Source of the DNA: Phytophthora colocasiae
Lineage: Eukaryota; Oomycota; Peronosporomycetes; Peronosporales; Peronosporaceae
DNA: 64,000 bases
Assembly (NCBI GenBank): GCA_018806915.1
Contig: JAGKQI010000099.1
Coordinates: forward strand, 1-64,000
Reading direction: 5' to 3'
In this document: positions 1 through 10,796 of the stretch, piece by piece
Numbering within the stretch: the stretch's first letter is position 1
Layout: every line of letters starts with the position of its first letter
Translations under genes and position numbers: made by a program
The notes under the pieces: model-generated
Told to the model about the DNA's origin: nothing
Database searches by the model: none
What the model saw: the letters and a program-made list of their open reading frames with translations, nothing else

Positions 1-125
1 CGGGACTTGATCTCGTACTTAATCGGGACTTGATCGCCGCCTGATCCCGCTTGGTAATCCTTCGGAGAATCCGGATCAGGCCAATGGGAGGGTCGCGAGC
101 GCCGGGCTGACCGTGAGTCAAGATC
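1..125 (-). repeat. Fragment of Gypsy-A-type LTR (reverse orientation)
   Basis: This stretch closely matches 1501-1625 and the reverse complement of the LTR of Gypsy-A (around 5265-5345): the same order of 'cgggacttgatc', 'gccgcctgatcc' and 'ggatcaggcca' blocks. It is cut by the window edge, so neither end is defined. No coding potential is visible. Confidence 0.6.
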
Positions 126-845
126 GTATCCACCTAGGACCATGCCAAAGCCGATCACGTGGCAACACCCTTGCTCCTTCCTTCTTGCCACTGATATGAC
201 TTGATTATTGTCAATCACCACCCACTGCCACCGATTACACTCTGATTAACCGTGATATCCGCTCGCGAACCTGCGCTACAGTTAGCGAGCATCGATCCTG
301 CTCTTAGAGGCATAATGTAAGATCACCGGTCTCCGTTCACCATTCTCAGTCAATCTTCGCCGATCTTCACATCGCGTCGGCTAATTACACTTAGTTCGAG
401 CTGATGATCTTCACTGACGTGAACTCCACCCCACAGCCTATCGCTTAAACATGACTGCCTCCGTGGATCACACTTAAACTCAAGATCGTCAGCAATCCTA
501 GTTGGTCTCCTCCTCATGACTGCCGAATCGACTGGATCCTCGGTGATCTTCACTCCTGGGGTGTCACGTGTACCTCTCCATCGAGGATCACAGTCTTTCG
601 ACCTCACGAATATCTATCGACGGTGATCATCAGCAGATCACACTTTGGCTTGACTGAGTATACAGTATACACTCGAAGCGTGATCGAGAAATATCCACCC
701 ATATCTGCAGTGATCATGGGTTTACAGCACTGGATCAAGCAAAATCTCACTGAACTAGCGTCGTCCAAAGCGATCGGAAGCAGCCATCGGTCCACCATAC
801 TAATCCCATGTATTTCTCGAGTGTCGAAAATCGAGATGTGCTTTA
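126..845. other. Non-coding GATC-rich sequence, no gene seen
   Basis: No ORF here looks like a protein. The stretch is rich in GATC tetramers, like the Gypsy LTRs around it, so it is probably retroelement-derived, perhaps a diverged LTR or UTR. I could not align it by eye to any other part of the window. Confidence 0.35.
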
Positions 846-849
846 CCAC

Positions 850-1680
850 AAATACTTCACTCCACCTGGGGTACTTGATCCCGGTCGTAGGCGAGTTCTC
901 GAGCCTTGATCCGGGTGCCTGGTTCTGATCCAGGTCTTCCAATAGTCCAATGTTCGGGATTCAGTCCTTCCTTTCCGTTGTTTTCCGCTTCCGATAGCGG
1001 GGGTCTTGAGGGGGCGAGATTCGACGGGATCCTTAGGCTAAACAACCAATTCCTTCCAACTGATGTATGCACTTAAAGGATAGTTCACTAGATAGGCAAA
1101 GCTGGCCAATATATTATCCAGACTTAACCGCTATACTAGGTCACGTATCCTTACCTTCCTGACGCTTGTAGGGCCAATGTAGTTCCCGGTTCCAGGCGCA
1201 GCGAAGACACTTGAGTGGTTCAGGCAAATCTGAGTCTCCTTATGGTTATTCCTATGCCTACTAATCCCATCCTGATTTACTATCCTACATTCACACGACA
1301 CTGGCTACAGAGCTGATCCCTAGCTTGGTTCCTAACCCTGATCGTGAGCCGATTCCGCACTTAACTGAAGCTTGATCTCGTACTTAACTGAAGCTTGGAT
1401 CTCGCACTTAACCGAAGCTTGATCTCGCACTTAACCGAAGCTTGATCTCGTAATTTCTAACTGAAGCTTGATCTCGCACTTAACCGAAGCTTGATCTCGT
1501 ACTTAACCGGGACTTAATCTTGCACGCAATCGGGACTTGATCGCCGCCTGATCCTGCTTGGTAGTCGTTCGGGGAATCCGGATCAGGCCACCAGAAGAGT
1601 TCGCGTCGCGCCTGGGGCTGAGCTTGATCCGGAGCTGATCTCGTACTTAAACGGAGAAGATCACCGCGTGATCCGCTCCG
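850..1680 (-). repeat. Partial Gypsy-A LTR, reverse orientation
   Basis: This is the reverse complement of much of the Gypsy-A LTR (about 5905 back to 5190). It holds the same 'aagcttgatctcgcacttaac' tandem units at about 1370-1515 and the same flanking blocks. It lacks the terminal TGTGGTG and CACCACA sequences, so it is a truncated copy. Its right end abuts the MULE transposase ORF, which stops there, so insertion or recombination of this LTR piece probably truncated that gene. Confidence 0.7.
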
Positions 1681-2815
1681 GAAATTGAGTGAGAACGGCC
1701 TTGAGTAGCCCTGCCTCGAAGTCACAAATGAAGGTGGTTTGGTCGAGCTTTTGATCCGTCGCTTGAATCACATGATCAATGACAGTCCAGTACATGTCAG
1801 ACTCCTTAGAACTACCTAGCACGTAGAACGCAGGTAGATAGCAGTCAGATGCTGGATCGTGCACCATAATTACGACGCATTGGTAAAATGGTCGAACACA
1901 ACGGAAAGTCCCATCGATAAACAGCGTAACACCCTTGTATTTCAGCTTGTCGATGAGTGCGGGATGCCCCCAACCTATCAGACGCTCAACACCAGTACCA
2001 TTGGAACTCTTATCGGCGTACACACGGTGAAACTGGAAAAAGCTCATGGCAGTCCCTTGTACCATAGAGAGGAGGGACTTCCACCAGTCCGTGCATGGAA
2101 CCACTAAAGTACTCTCGGCAGCGTGCGATACAACTTGTTGGTGGACTTGTTCACGGGTTAATCCATGTACAGCAACGTTATCAGACGAATAGAACTTGTC
2201 ACGCATGCTTTCCCACACTCGCTCAGCCGCCATGGACAGGTTTTGAAGCACCATGTCGATAACAGCATCCTTCATTTCCTTTTCCACGTTGCGAACGTTG
2301 GGGACGACGACACCCAAATGGCATATATGCTCTCGGAAAGTTTGTAAAAAGCCATGGTGTTTAATCGTGAAGTCCACGCGGCCTTTGCATTTCACCTTCC
2401 GACGATAGAAACTACATCTGTGGTGGATACTTTCTTGGATGATGTCCCCGCCTTTGTATACTGGAAACCGTTGAGCATTTGATGACGCCCTGATACTTTG
2501 TTCACGCACGGCTTCGCTACTCTCAACTGTGATGTCAGGAGAGCTTGAATGTATCCCACCCACTGATGCAGCAGATGACGCTGGGATATCAGAGTGTCGG
2601 CTGAGGTTGTGGAACGCTGGGGAGGGAGCGGCTTGCATTGCAAGTTGAGGTGACGACGCTATGGGCACGTGCGATGGAGTTGGCCACTGCCACGATGTGT
2701 GCGGTGACGGCAGAATGGAGGGAACTTCTGGATCAAATAGCTGGGATGATGTCGGTGGAGACTCTGGAGGAGGGGGGGATATCGTGGATGCGGGCGAAGA
2801 AACCGCTAGTGACAC
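1661..2815 (-). pseudogene. MULE-type transposase with FLYWCH-like finger, 3'-truncated
   Basis: This 384-aa ORF on the minus strand has a Ser/Pro-rich N-terminus. Next comes a Cys/His region around residues 125-170 (C-S-F-Y-R-R-K-V-K-C...H-H-G...H-I-C-H) that resembles a FLYWCH/WRKY-like zinc finger. It ends with a block beginning LFIDGTFRCVRPFYQ and running to DFEAGLLKAVLTQFPE. That last block is the typical MULE transposase core, with the first catalytic D in 'IDGTF' and a second acidic cluster in 'CDFEAGL'. The final third of a MULE transposase, including the last catalytic E and any SWIM finger, is missing because the ORF runs into LTR sequence near 1680. A Ser-rich ORF upstream in another frame (to 3116) may be the frameshifted original N-terminus. 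It would have moved a Mutator-like DNA transposon; the copy is dead. Confidence 0.8.
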
Positions 2816-3180
2816 GGGAGAAGTCGGTGGCGACGGCGAGGGAGCGAACGTGAAGCACGAGGCTGACAGAGACTCGCTCGGAGACTGTAGTCGAAGATGA
2901 GCTAGCGGATGAGGAGGACGTTGTACATAGTTCCATTTCTGGCCTTCTCTTTGTCTGTCCTTCCGGAGATGAAAGCACAGCCTTTGTCGCCTTCGAGCGA
3001 TGCTTCTGTGCCTTGGAGGTGCTGTTCGACTTCCCCATGACCGCCTCTCCAGAGGGTGACTGCTTGCTCACTGCGTCTCCAAATCGGAAGTGGGCTGTTG
3101 GCTGAGATCCATTCATGAGTTCAGAAAAAAGTCCACCGAGGGAAAATCCAAGACCTGCACAAAATAAGACCTGTTTAAAA

Positions 3181-3841
3181 ATCTACCACCAGCACTTGTT
3201 CTCGGCCTCGTTTGGATGTGGTAGCAATTGATGGTAACAAAGGGGTCTCCACGTCGATGAACTGGAGGTGCAGCGTCTCCCTATCAGCCCTGAAAACCCC
3301 GTCGGCAACGCCTTTAAACGGGTGGCTACACGTTTGGAACGTGAGAGCGACGCTCAACGTGAAGCCGACAACAAGCTGGGGCGTGCGTGGCTCGTTGCGT
3401 CCAGTGAAAAGCAGAACCGCCTTTGGGAACATGACGGCCTACGTGTTGTTCCCTGAAGGTGCTCCCCTTGTTGCTCACCCAGCAGATGATAGTTCCATTG
3501 CAAAGCGTGCGCAGTACGCTACGAAGCACTTGTGGGTCACGCAGTACGCGCGGGACGAGATGTGGGCTGCTGGTTATACACCCAACCAACACCCTGGTTA
3601 CTCTGGCCTACCGACGTATGCCAAGGCCAACCGGTCGGTCAACGGCGAAGACATTGTCGTCTGGCACACTTTCGGCTTGACGCACTTCCCTCGTGTCGAG
3701 GACTGGCCGATCATGCCCGTTGACTACGCCGGCTTTGGATTCCGTCCGGACGGCTTCTTCGACCGCAACCCGACGCTGGACGTGCCGGAAGACCCCAATG
3801 GCAAAGAGTTCTCGGAGAGATGGGAGTGTGCGTGCCCGTAG
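3181..3841 (+). pseudogene. Copper (primary) amine oxidase, C-terminal fragment
   Basis: The family oxidises primary amines to aldehydes using copper and a topaquinone cofactor. Reading across frames gives HQHLFS (about 3184-3201, the copper-ligand His-x-His), RLDVVAIDG, ENPVGNAF, RLERESDAQREADN, then in one frame to the stop ATKHLWVTQYARDE, NQHPG, EDIVVWHTFGLTHFPR, EDWP(I)MPV and GFFDRNPTLDVP. These are in family order and match the C-terminal third of the enzyme, after the topaquinone tyrosine. The reading frame changes at least near 3200-3215, 3250 and 3425, and there are stops in the 5' part. Everything upstream, including the cofactor tyrosine, is absent. No element boundary is visible on either side, so this is a stranded remnant of a host gene. 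Confidence 0.85.
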
Positions 3842-4187
3842 GCTGGTACCAAGTTTGTAGTTGGATTCAAGCTAACACAATTTCATACACGTACATGGTA
3901 CATGGTTTTCTCGATGGATATCCTTAGATTTTAGATTAAGTCATCTGGAAATCATTGACGTGCAGCACGTAAGCTCCTAACTATGGGATTCTATCTGCAC
4001 GACACTGTAAAGCTGGCACAAGACCTACCTCTTTGTCAGTCGAAGACCACAAAAACGGTAGGATCGGTTCGGATGTAAAAATGTAAACGACTCCGCAACA
4101 CTGGAAAACCTCCTCGTGCGTTGTCAAGATGTCGAAAAGGACATGCGCCAAGCAGCCAACTCACTTTACATTTTGCCTTTACAGCAC
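3842..4187. other. Intergenic, no gene seen
   Basis: The stretch between the amine oxidase fragment and the next small ORF is AT-richer than its flanks and has no convincing ORF, repeat or RNA. It may include the 3' flank of the amine oxidase remnant. Confidence 0.4.
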
Positions 4188-4387
4188 ATGCGTTTCACTT
4201 ATCTCCTCGCTTTTGTCGCCGCCCCGCTCTAGTTGTTGCAACACTCGACCCATGCAGCTCCAACACCAAGGGCAAATGCCCAAGCACGTACAACTGCAGC
4301 GCAACCAAGGTCTCAAGGCCATTCAAGCTGCCGAGTGCTCGCACAACACCCGTACGTCCACGACTCAAACTTTCGCCGTTTTCGTGA
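4188..4387 (+). pseudogene. Small secreted-protein-like ORF, broken
   Basis: The ATG at 4188 opens MRFTYLLAFVAAPL, a plausible signal peptide: short basic start, hydrophobic core, Ala-rich end. A TAG follows after 14 residues. In another frame the sequence continues as DPCSSNTKGKCPSTYNC..., with four cysteines close together, up to the stop near 4387. A single indel around 4235 would join the two. The pattern resembles a small Cys-containing apoplastic protein, but I cannot name a family. This could also be chance. Confidence 0.35.
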
Positions 4388-4599
4388 CGGACCATCAGTA
4401 TGACGGCAAACAACGGTTACCCGTACGGCACGTGTTCGGCGTACGTATGTGAATCGCCCACGTCGGATGATACACCGATCGACAGAATGCATGAACCACT
4501 TTCCCGCAGGTGCAAAGTCTGTCCTGCGTGTGTAGACTGGTTATGTGAGAACGAATTAATAACGATTTTGGTAAAAGATAGAGAGTAGCTGTATTTGCA

Positions 4600-4813
4600 C
4601 TAAAAGTTGGTTTTAAGTGCCTTGTTAAATGCACTAGTGACGGTACCCGCTTCAATGGATTCCCAGGCTGAAATGGTACGCTTTATCGTAGCCAAGCGCT
4701 TTTCTTTCGCCGTCGAAGCAGTAGCCTTTTCAAACAGCCATAACGCCTTCAGCTTCGCCTTGAGAGGCCCCATAATGCCAACGTCTAAGGGCTGGCAAAC
4801 AGAGGTAGCGTTT
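4600..4813 (-). pseudogene. pogo/Tigger-like DDE transposase, C-terminal part (split by Gypsy-A)
   Basis: On the minus strand, from the Gypsy-A junction, the frame reads N-ATSVCQPLDVGIMGPLKAK... and ends ...FNKALKTNF-stop at 4600-4602. The 'QPLDVG..GPLK' block is the conserved C-terminal part of DDE_1 (pogo/jerky/CENP-B-like) transposases. It continues the fragment at 31492-32544 in frame once Gypsy-A and one copy of its 4-bp target duplication are removed: there the coding ends ...LPKN and here it resumes ATSVC. The two pieces are thus one gene cut by the retrotransposon. Confidence 0.85.
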
Positions 4814-6140
4814 TGTGGTGAAGCGGACGAAAAATTTTTCCCGGAGAGGCGATGTCAGCCACGAACCCGAATAGAGTCGGAACGAGCGACAGGGGGGACC
4901 TGTGATCGCCAGATCTGGGTCGAATCAGACGAAGGTACGATGGGTCCCGCCGGGAACAGGCAACGGAGACACCGGCGAAGAAGCAGGTGGAGCGGTGTTC
5001 GTGGGTGATCCGAATCCTGCCGTGGTGTTCGTGGGTGATCCGAATCCTGCCGGAGGAAGAATGGGAAAATCAAGGATGTTCTCGCGCGATCAACGATGAC
5101 GGGGCCCCAAGCGAGCATGGTCAGCTTACCCTGGCGCCCCGAAGCCTCTAACAGCACGATCCAACTTCCCCGGGCGGCGACGAAGCGAGATCACGCAAGA
5201 TCGCGCAATGATCCTCTCCCGTATAAGTACGAGATCAGCTCCGGATCAAGGTCAACCCCAGGCGCGACGCAGACTCTTCTTGTGGCCTGATCCGGATTCT
5301 TTGAAGGATCACCAAGCGGGATCAGGCAGCGATCAAGTCCCGATTAAGTGCGAGATCAAGCTTCGGTTAAGTGCGAGATCAAGCTTCGGTTAAGTACGGA
5401 ATCGGCTCAAGATCAGGGTTAGGGGAATCAAGCTAGGGATCAGCTCTGTAGCCAGTGTCATGTGATCGTAGGATAGTAAATCAGGATGGGATTAGTAGGC
5501 ATAGGAATAACCATAAGGAGACTCGAATTTGCCCTGAACCACTCAAGTGTCTTCGCTACGCCTGGAACCGGGAACTACATTGGCCCTACAAGCGTCAGGA
5601 AGGTAAGGATACGTGACCTAGTATAGCGGTTAAGTCTGGATAATATATTGGCCAGCTTTGCCCTATCTAGTGAACTATCCTTTAAGTGCATACATCGGAT
5701 CGGAAGGAATTGGTTGTTTGGCCTAACGATCCCGTCGAATCTCGCCCCCTCAAGATCCCCGCTATCGGAAGCGGCAAGCAACGTAAAGGAGGGACCGAAT
5801 CCCTAATACTGGACTATTGGAAGACCTGGATCACGAACCAGGCACCCGGATCAAGGCTCGAGAACTCGCCTACGACCGGGATCAAGTACCCCGAGGTGGA
5901 GTGAAGAACTTCCACGCCGCCTCAAACCCCTGCGTCACCCAAGACCTTCTTCTCGTCCCAAGACATCTTCAGAAGTTACCTGGAAGAGCGTAACCCGCCT
6001 ACCGACGGGTACACAAGGTGAACACTACACGCAACAAGATCACGGATCATCGGGGGACCCCCTCCGTTAGTCGGTGTCTGGGCGCAAGTGGCGATCGCGA
6101 TCGGCCTCAACCAGATTTAGGCCAGATCCGCTCCACCACA
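4814..6140 (+). repeat. Gypsy-A 5' LTR
   Basis: This 1327-bp LTR starts TGTGGTGAAGCGG and ends GATCCGCTCCACCACA. It has a 30-bp direct repeat ('gtgttcgtgggtgatccgaa...') twice at about 4998-5058 and two copies of the 'agatcaagcttcggttaag' unit near 5350-5400. The 3' LTR is the same sequence apart from repeat number and a few one-base indels. The gag ATG starts at the very next base (6141). Confidence 0.95.
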
Positions 6141-8458
6141 ATGGTGCGCGTGCCCGGATCTTCTGGTGACTTCGGATATCACCGTGAGTCCCAAGAAGAT
6201 GTCAAGATTAAAGAAGAACAAGGGGAAGAAGTGCCTACGAAGGTTGGATCGACGGAGGCACCGATGAAAACAGAAAGATCCACAGATCAGCAGAGTTCTG
6301 GGAGGATCTCTACTGACAGGCACGAGGCAGACCTGGATCGCAATCCAGATCTCGGAAGAAAAACCTCGAATTCCTCCCCAGGCCCCGTCGAGTTGCGGAT
6401 CTCGACGAGAATCGAGATCCGCACACGAGCGATAAGGAATCAGCAAAGCTGAAACCTAATCTGCTCACCAAGTCCACTGTTGCCTCAAGATCGACCAAAA
6501 AAAAGAAGATCAAGAGCACCCGGACGAAATTGAAAGCTCCAGACTCAGAGCCAGAAGATGTGATCAACCCAGGATCAACGATCACCAGGGATGCGATCGA
6601 GCAGGCCTACTACAGGAAGAGGCTAAGCGAGACCTTGCTTAACGATCCCGTTCTCACGATCATACAAGTCCGCCAGATCGGTAACCTCACCGGACCAGTG
6701 TCGAAGCCCCGGACTAGCTCTGACCGCCTGAACGCGGTGAAGATCCTACTTGATCTGCTCCAAGAAGCTGGTTTGGTGGCTGGGGAGTTCGACCCGAACT
6801 CTCTATTTGACTTGGAACTGCAAGCGATTCAATCTGCGACCCAGGATCTATTCGATTCCCTCAAGATCTTGGTCGGCGAGCGCCCACTGACGCCCGACCC
6901 AGGCTATCAGACTGGGTCGTCATGCTACGCGTCAGCGACCTCGGAACCAGACTCAGATAGCCCGAGAAGGCTGCAACGCATGTCGTTAGGGCCCTCCGGC
7001 GCCAAGTTCCTGAAATCGCGTATGAAGAAACAGGATACACGATCGGTGGCTGCGAAGCTGGAGGTCAAGATGCCCGATCAGCAAGAAAATCGCCGGATCC
7101 GGACGGACCAGACCGCGCCGACGACTAACTCCACTGGATCGAGCAACAAGTTGGACGACTACTTTCAAATGGCGATGGATCGTTTCTTGAAAGAACGGAA
7201 TCTCGCGACACCCCGATCGCCGATCAAAGGGGAGTTAGATGTTGAAATGGAGTCCGTCACGGCCTCGGACCCGGATGCGTGGGAATACGATCCGGACGAT
7301 CTGGGCATACCAAGTTCCGGGGGACAGATGTCGAGCCGAGCCACGATCGCATCCGCGGTGATCGGTCAAGGAGGATCGTCGATGATCCAGCGGGTCCGGA
7401 TCTCAGCGATCTCGGATCTGAAAGATTTTGCGGGTAAAGATCTGGACGAAGTTCGCGCTCGGGCCTGGATCAGTAAAGTCAAGTCGGCGTTCCAACGCGA
7501 TCAGGCTACGGAAGAAGAGAAATGCCTCACGTTTGCAGATCTGATGGTGGGGCCGGCAAAGAACTGGTACAGGCAGCTCAGTCGAACGACGAAAACCAAG
7601 TGGGCGGATCTGTTGGACAGTTTCCAGACCCAATATTGTGGGTTGGGTATGTCGGTCGCGTGGCAATACTATCACGCTCGCAAGCGATCGGAAGAAACCC
7701 CTCTCGATTATCTCTACCGGCTCAACGTGGCGGCTTTACGTGCTAGACTGAAGATCAAGGACGGGAGCCCTAAGGCCCGCCGGGAACATGTGGACCACTA
7801 CATAGAGACATTGGGAGATCCGGAGTTAGCTGATCGGCTGACCCTACTCCGACTGAGTGACGTCGAGGAGCTGGAGGAGGTACTCCGTGCCCGGGAACGG
7901 GCGAAAAGCAGGCAGCGTAAATCTGCGTTCGGATCGAAGTACAGACAAAAGGCACCGGCCAGTGCCCCGGCAGCTCCCACCCGAGCGGTGGTACGGGCGA
8001 TCCAAACTCAAGATCCGAGCTCAGAATCAGAAGAAATATCCGGATCGGATGGATCCGATTCTGAAGGCGATCTCCGGAGGATATATCTCGCCGCGTCAGA
8101 AGACAAGCCGATCGGTACTGGGGGCGCTCCCCACCAACAGGATCAGTCGCGATCGCACACGAACGTGCAGGACCGAGGCCGGACCACGGATCGCAGACAA
8201 CCAGATCACGATAGAGGTCGCTGTTCGCATTGTGGGTCGCGGAAGCACACGGATCTGGACTGCTGGAGACGTCTAACCTGTGACAAGTGCGGAAAGAGGG
8301 GCCACCCAACGGATCGCTGTCTATATACATGCCGTGGTTGTGGGGAGATCCATGAAGCTGGAGAATGCCCCATGGAAGAATTCTACAACCAGATCCGCAA
8401 GTGGTACGATCCGACCCGACATGCCGGACTGTTTCCGAGAAGGTGGAAAAGATGTTAA
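6141..8458 (+). pseudogene. gag: Gypsy-A gag (capsid/nucleocapsid), frameshifted
   Basis: Gag would form the virus-like particle and package element RNA. The ORF starts ATGGTGCGCGTGCCC directly after the LTR (MVRVPGS, as in Gypsy-B and -C), runs to 6452, then resumes in another frame (from about 6430-6530) to 8458. The second part has the retrotransposon capsid region (ISAISDLKDF...RAWISKVKSAF...GPAKNWYRQLS...YHARKRSEETPLDYLYRLN) and three CCHC knuckles (CSHCGSRKHTDLDC, CDKCGKRGHPTDRC, CRGCGEIHEAGEC). Its last codons read TGT TAA, in a different frame from the GTTAAAC slippery site that overlaps them, so another small indel lies just upstream. Not functional as it stands. Confidence 0.88.
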
Positions 8459-8503
8459 ACTAGGACGCTCGCCGGTTTGGAAACCGGTACGGGCCGAGCG
8501 TTC
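8454..8503 (+). promoter_or_regulatory. gag-pol -1 frameshift signal (Gypsy-A copy)
   Basis: GTTAAAC at 8454-8460 is followed by TAG and a two-part stem. The outer stem is 8463-8471 with 8495-8503 (GGACGCTCG with CGAGCGTTC, one G-U). The inner hairpin is CCGGTTTGGAAACCGG at 8472-8487. The -1 frame after slippage (V-K-L-G-R-S-P) leads into pol. In this copy the zero frame has been lost by an upstream indel. See the Gypsy-B and Gypsy-C counterparts. Confidence 0.7.
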
Positions 8504-9004
8504 TGAGTACTGCATCTATGCATATGTGAACAAGAAATCGAGAGATCAAGATAGGGAGAATTCGGATCTGCGCGGTAATACATGTAAGTTGCATTCGTAT
8601 ACTGCTAAGATCGCGAGTCTTCCCCGGATCGATGAGTTCTCGCGATCTGGTGCGGAAGTGGCCTTGGATCTCAAGGAAGGAGAATCCAGGGGTTACTGGA
8701 AATACCACGCACCAGGAAAATGGTTCCGCCAAGCCAAGATCTCAGGCAAGATTAATCATGAAAGAGCGATCTTGCTCCTGGACACTGGCGCCGAGGTATC
8801 CATCTTGGATACCACCTTTGCTCGTAAGGTTGGGTGCCACTTTGACACTAGTCAGAGACAGGAGTGTGTTGGGATCGGTGATAATGTGTACACCACCGAG
8901 GGAAGAACGAGGATCAAAATCACGCTTGCGGGATACTTGGTCTACTTTTTCGATATTTGGATCGGGGATCTATCCGGGCAGGATGCGATCCTGGGTATGG
9001 ATTT
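8461..9004 (+). pseudogene. pol: Gypsy-A pol, first part: protease (cut by Gypsy-B)
   Basis: In the -1 frame the ORF reads KLGRSPVWKPV..., passes an Ile/Tyr-rich leader, and holds the retropepsin active site ILLLDTGAEVSILD near 8770-8810 and the flap/Gly region ending AILGMDF. The reading is interrupted at 9004 by Gypsy-B. The codons on either side (GAT-TT here, TC-ATG after 21724) rejoin as GMDFM, matching GMDFM in Gypsy-B and Gypsy-C. The protease would cut Gag and Pol into mature proteins. Confidence 0.85.
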
Positions 9005-10460
9005 TGTGGTGTAGTGGATCCGCTGGAATGAGCAGGGATCCAACGTTCACACACGGCGCCCAGACACTGACTAACGGAGGGGGTACTCCGATAACCGTGG
9101 GGGTTGCTGAGGCTCACCTTGTGTACCCGTCAGTGGGCGGGATCTGCTCTCTCAGGAACGGGAGAGTGTACACAGGCGTGAGGGCTTGAACGTCCTTGGC
9201 GGGGACTTGGGAGGTTGGACTTGCGTGGGTATTCCTGCACACAGGTCCTGGTTGGGGGGATCTTGGTCTTGGACTCGAAGATCTTGTGGATCCTTGGATC
9301 CGGGGTTGCCTTGATGGGTGTGGGGCTCCTTTTCCTTTCCTTTACTGTCTTGCTTGCCGCCTCCTGTAGCGGTTGGTCTTGAGGGTGTTGAGAGGCCGAG
9401 GGATCCTACGGTTAAGCAATCAACACCGTTGGATCCGGGGTCTTCACTAGCGTAAGGTAAGCCGGCCAAATCGGGGATCCGGTCTTAGCTGTAGCTAGGT
9501 AGGCGTAGGGACTTGCAGGAAGACTAAGGGGAGGCCAATACACTATCCTCTTCCCTTGTCTTAGGTCCTGAAGGAAACCACTTGCGCACTAGAAGGTAAA
9601 TTCGACTCTCTGGGTGGGGGTGAGATATCGAGAGATCCCTACACTAGCGTAAGGTAAGCCACACAAATCGGGGATCAGGTCTTAGCTGTAGGTGTGCGTA
9701 GTGACTTGCAGGGACACTAAGGGAGGCCAATACGCTATCCTCTTCCTTGGTGAGCCCTGAGGAAAACCACTTGCGCACTAGAAGGCAAATTCGACTCTCT
9801 GATTTATGGTTATCCAGTTCCTCATCTTGTACCCTATCTTTCCCATCGCAAATCTCTATCTTGGATCATGCTGGCTCTCCTGCAACTTCTCCACTACGTC
9901 GATGTCTTGGATCGTGAGGATCCGAGCCTGGATCCTAGGATCCGACCTCCGGATCCGAGGATCTTGGATCTGGATCTTGGGATCTTGGATCTTGAGGATC
10001 CGGCTTCTTGGATCTTGAGGATCCCGGATCCTGAGTCTTGGATCTGGATCTTGGGTCTGAAAGGATCCGCACTTAGGACTTCCGGATCCGCACTTAGGAC
10101 TGCCGGATCCGCACTTAAGACTGCCGGATCCGCACTTAAGGACTGCCGGATCCGCACTTAAGACTGCCGGATCCGCACTTAAGGACTGCCGGATCCGCAC
10201 TTAAGACTGCCGGATCCGCACTTAAGACTGCCGGATCCGCACTTAGGATTGCCGGATCCGCACTTAGAACTGTGGGATCCGAACGTAGGTCAGCTAGGCC
10301 AAGTGGGTCCTAACTTAGGGTCCGCCCTAGAATAGGTATCCAGTTCCAGGGACCTGTCCTTATCGTAGCACCACTGTCGCACGTCACCCATCATCGTGGT
10401 CGTTCTGCGTCGTATCCGGTTTGATTTGAATCCACTTCACCACAAATCCACTTCACCACA
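9005..10460 (-). repeat. Gypsy-B 3' LTR
   Basis: This LTR is 1456 bp. It includes two copies of a block of about 165-180 bp ('cactagcgtaaggtaagcc...' to 'ttcgactctct') at about 9443-9622 and 9643-9802, a GGATC-rich stretch at 9910-10060, and ten 20-22-bp units 'ggatccgcacttaagactgcc' at 10063-10272. Compared with the 5' LTR it differs by one repeat unit and several small changes. Its edge next to the internal region carries ATCGCCCCT, the complement of a likely polypurine tract. Confidence 0.92.
10063..10286. repeat. 20-22-bp tandem array in Gypsy-B 3' LTR
   Basis: Ten units of ggatccgcactta(a/g)(g)gactgcc, plus a partial one. Each contains a BamHI palindrome. The matching array in the 5' LTR has nine units (21347-21545). 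The Gypsy-A LTR carries a related core (gatctcgcacttaa) and Gypsy-C has ggatccagtct-type units. Confidence 0.9.
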
Positions 10461-10564
10461 ATCGCCCCTGGGACGAGGTTGTTGCCGCACGACGGCATCA
10501 CGTCGTTCCCATACATATTCTCAGTCCGATCCGCCACTTCTTCAAATCACCACTTCAGCAAAAA

Positions 10565-10747
10565 ATGGATCGGTCCGCCGACGCCAGTTCTATCGCGTAC
10601 ACCACGGTGTTCTTCGTCCAAGATCGCTCTACAACCCAACTTCCTTGCCCTCATTGTGACCAAGCTCCTTCTGACCCCGCTGCGGCCACGACTCCCATAT
10701 ATTTCTCGTCCACTCTGGCTTTTTCACTCAGGATCCGCACACTCTAA
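10565..10747 (+). pseudogene. Remnant of antisense ORF (start only) in Gypsy-B
   Basis: The ATG at 10565 lies 105 bp inside the LTR edge, on the strand opposite gag-pol. In Gypsy-A the antisense ORF starts 104 bp inside its LTR edge. The 60-aa reading begins MDRSADASSIAYTT and holds CPHC. From about 10695 it runs into sequence ('actcccatatatttctcgtcc') that in Gypsy-C (63020-63040) lies just beyond the stop codon of the antisense ORF. I infer a deletion that removed nearly all of the ORF but kept its leader and first 40 or so codons. Confidence 0.5.
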
Positions 10748-10796
10748 CTTCAATCGTCCAAAAAACGATAGTGAGGCCCATTGTCAAAAGACTTAA

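Noticed and set aside
2638..2900. Plus-strand Gly/Asp-rich ORFs over the MULE gene
   Set aside because: Complement of the Ser/Pro-rich N-terminal region of the MULE transposase; low complexity only.
3212..3841. Considered as a free-standing 209-aa gene or a necrosis-inducing secreted protein
   Set aside because: The sequence (HLWVTQYARDE, DIVVWHTFGLTHFPR, FFDRNP) is copper amine oxidase, and the first 70 residues are the wrong frame of the same gene.
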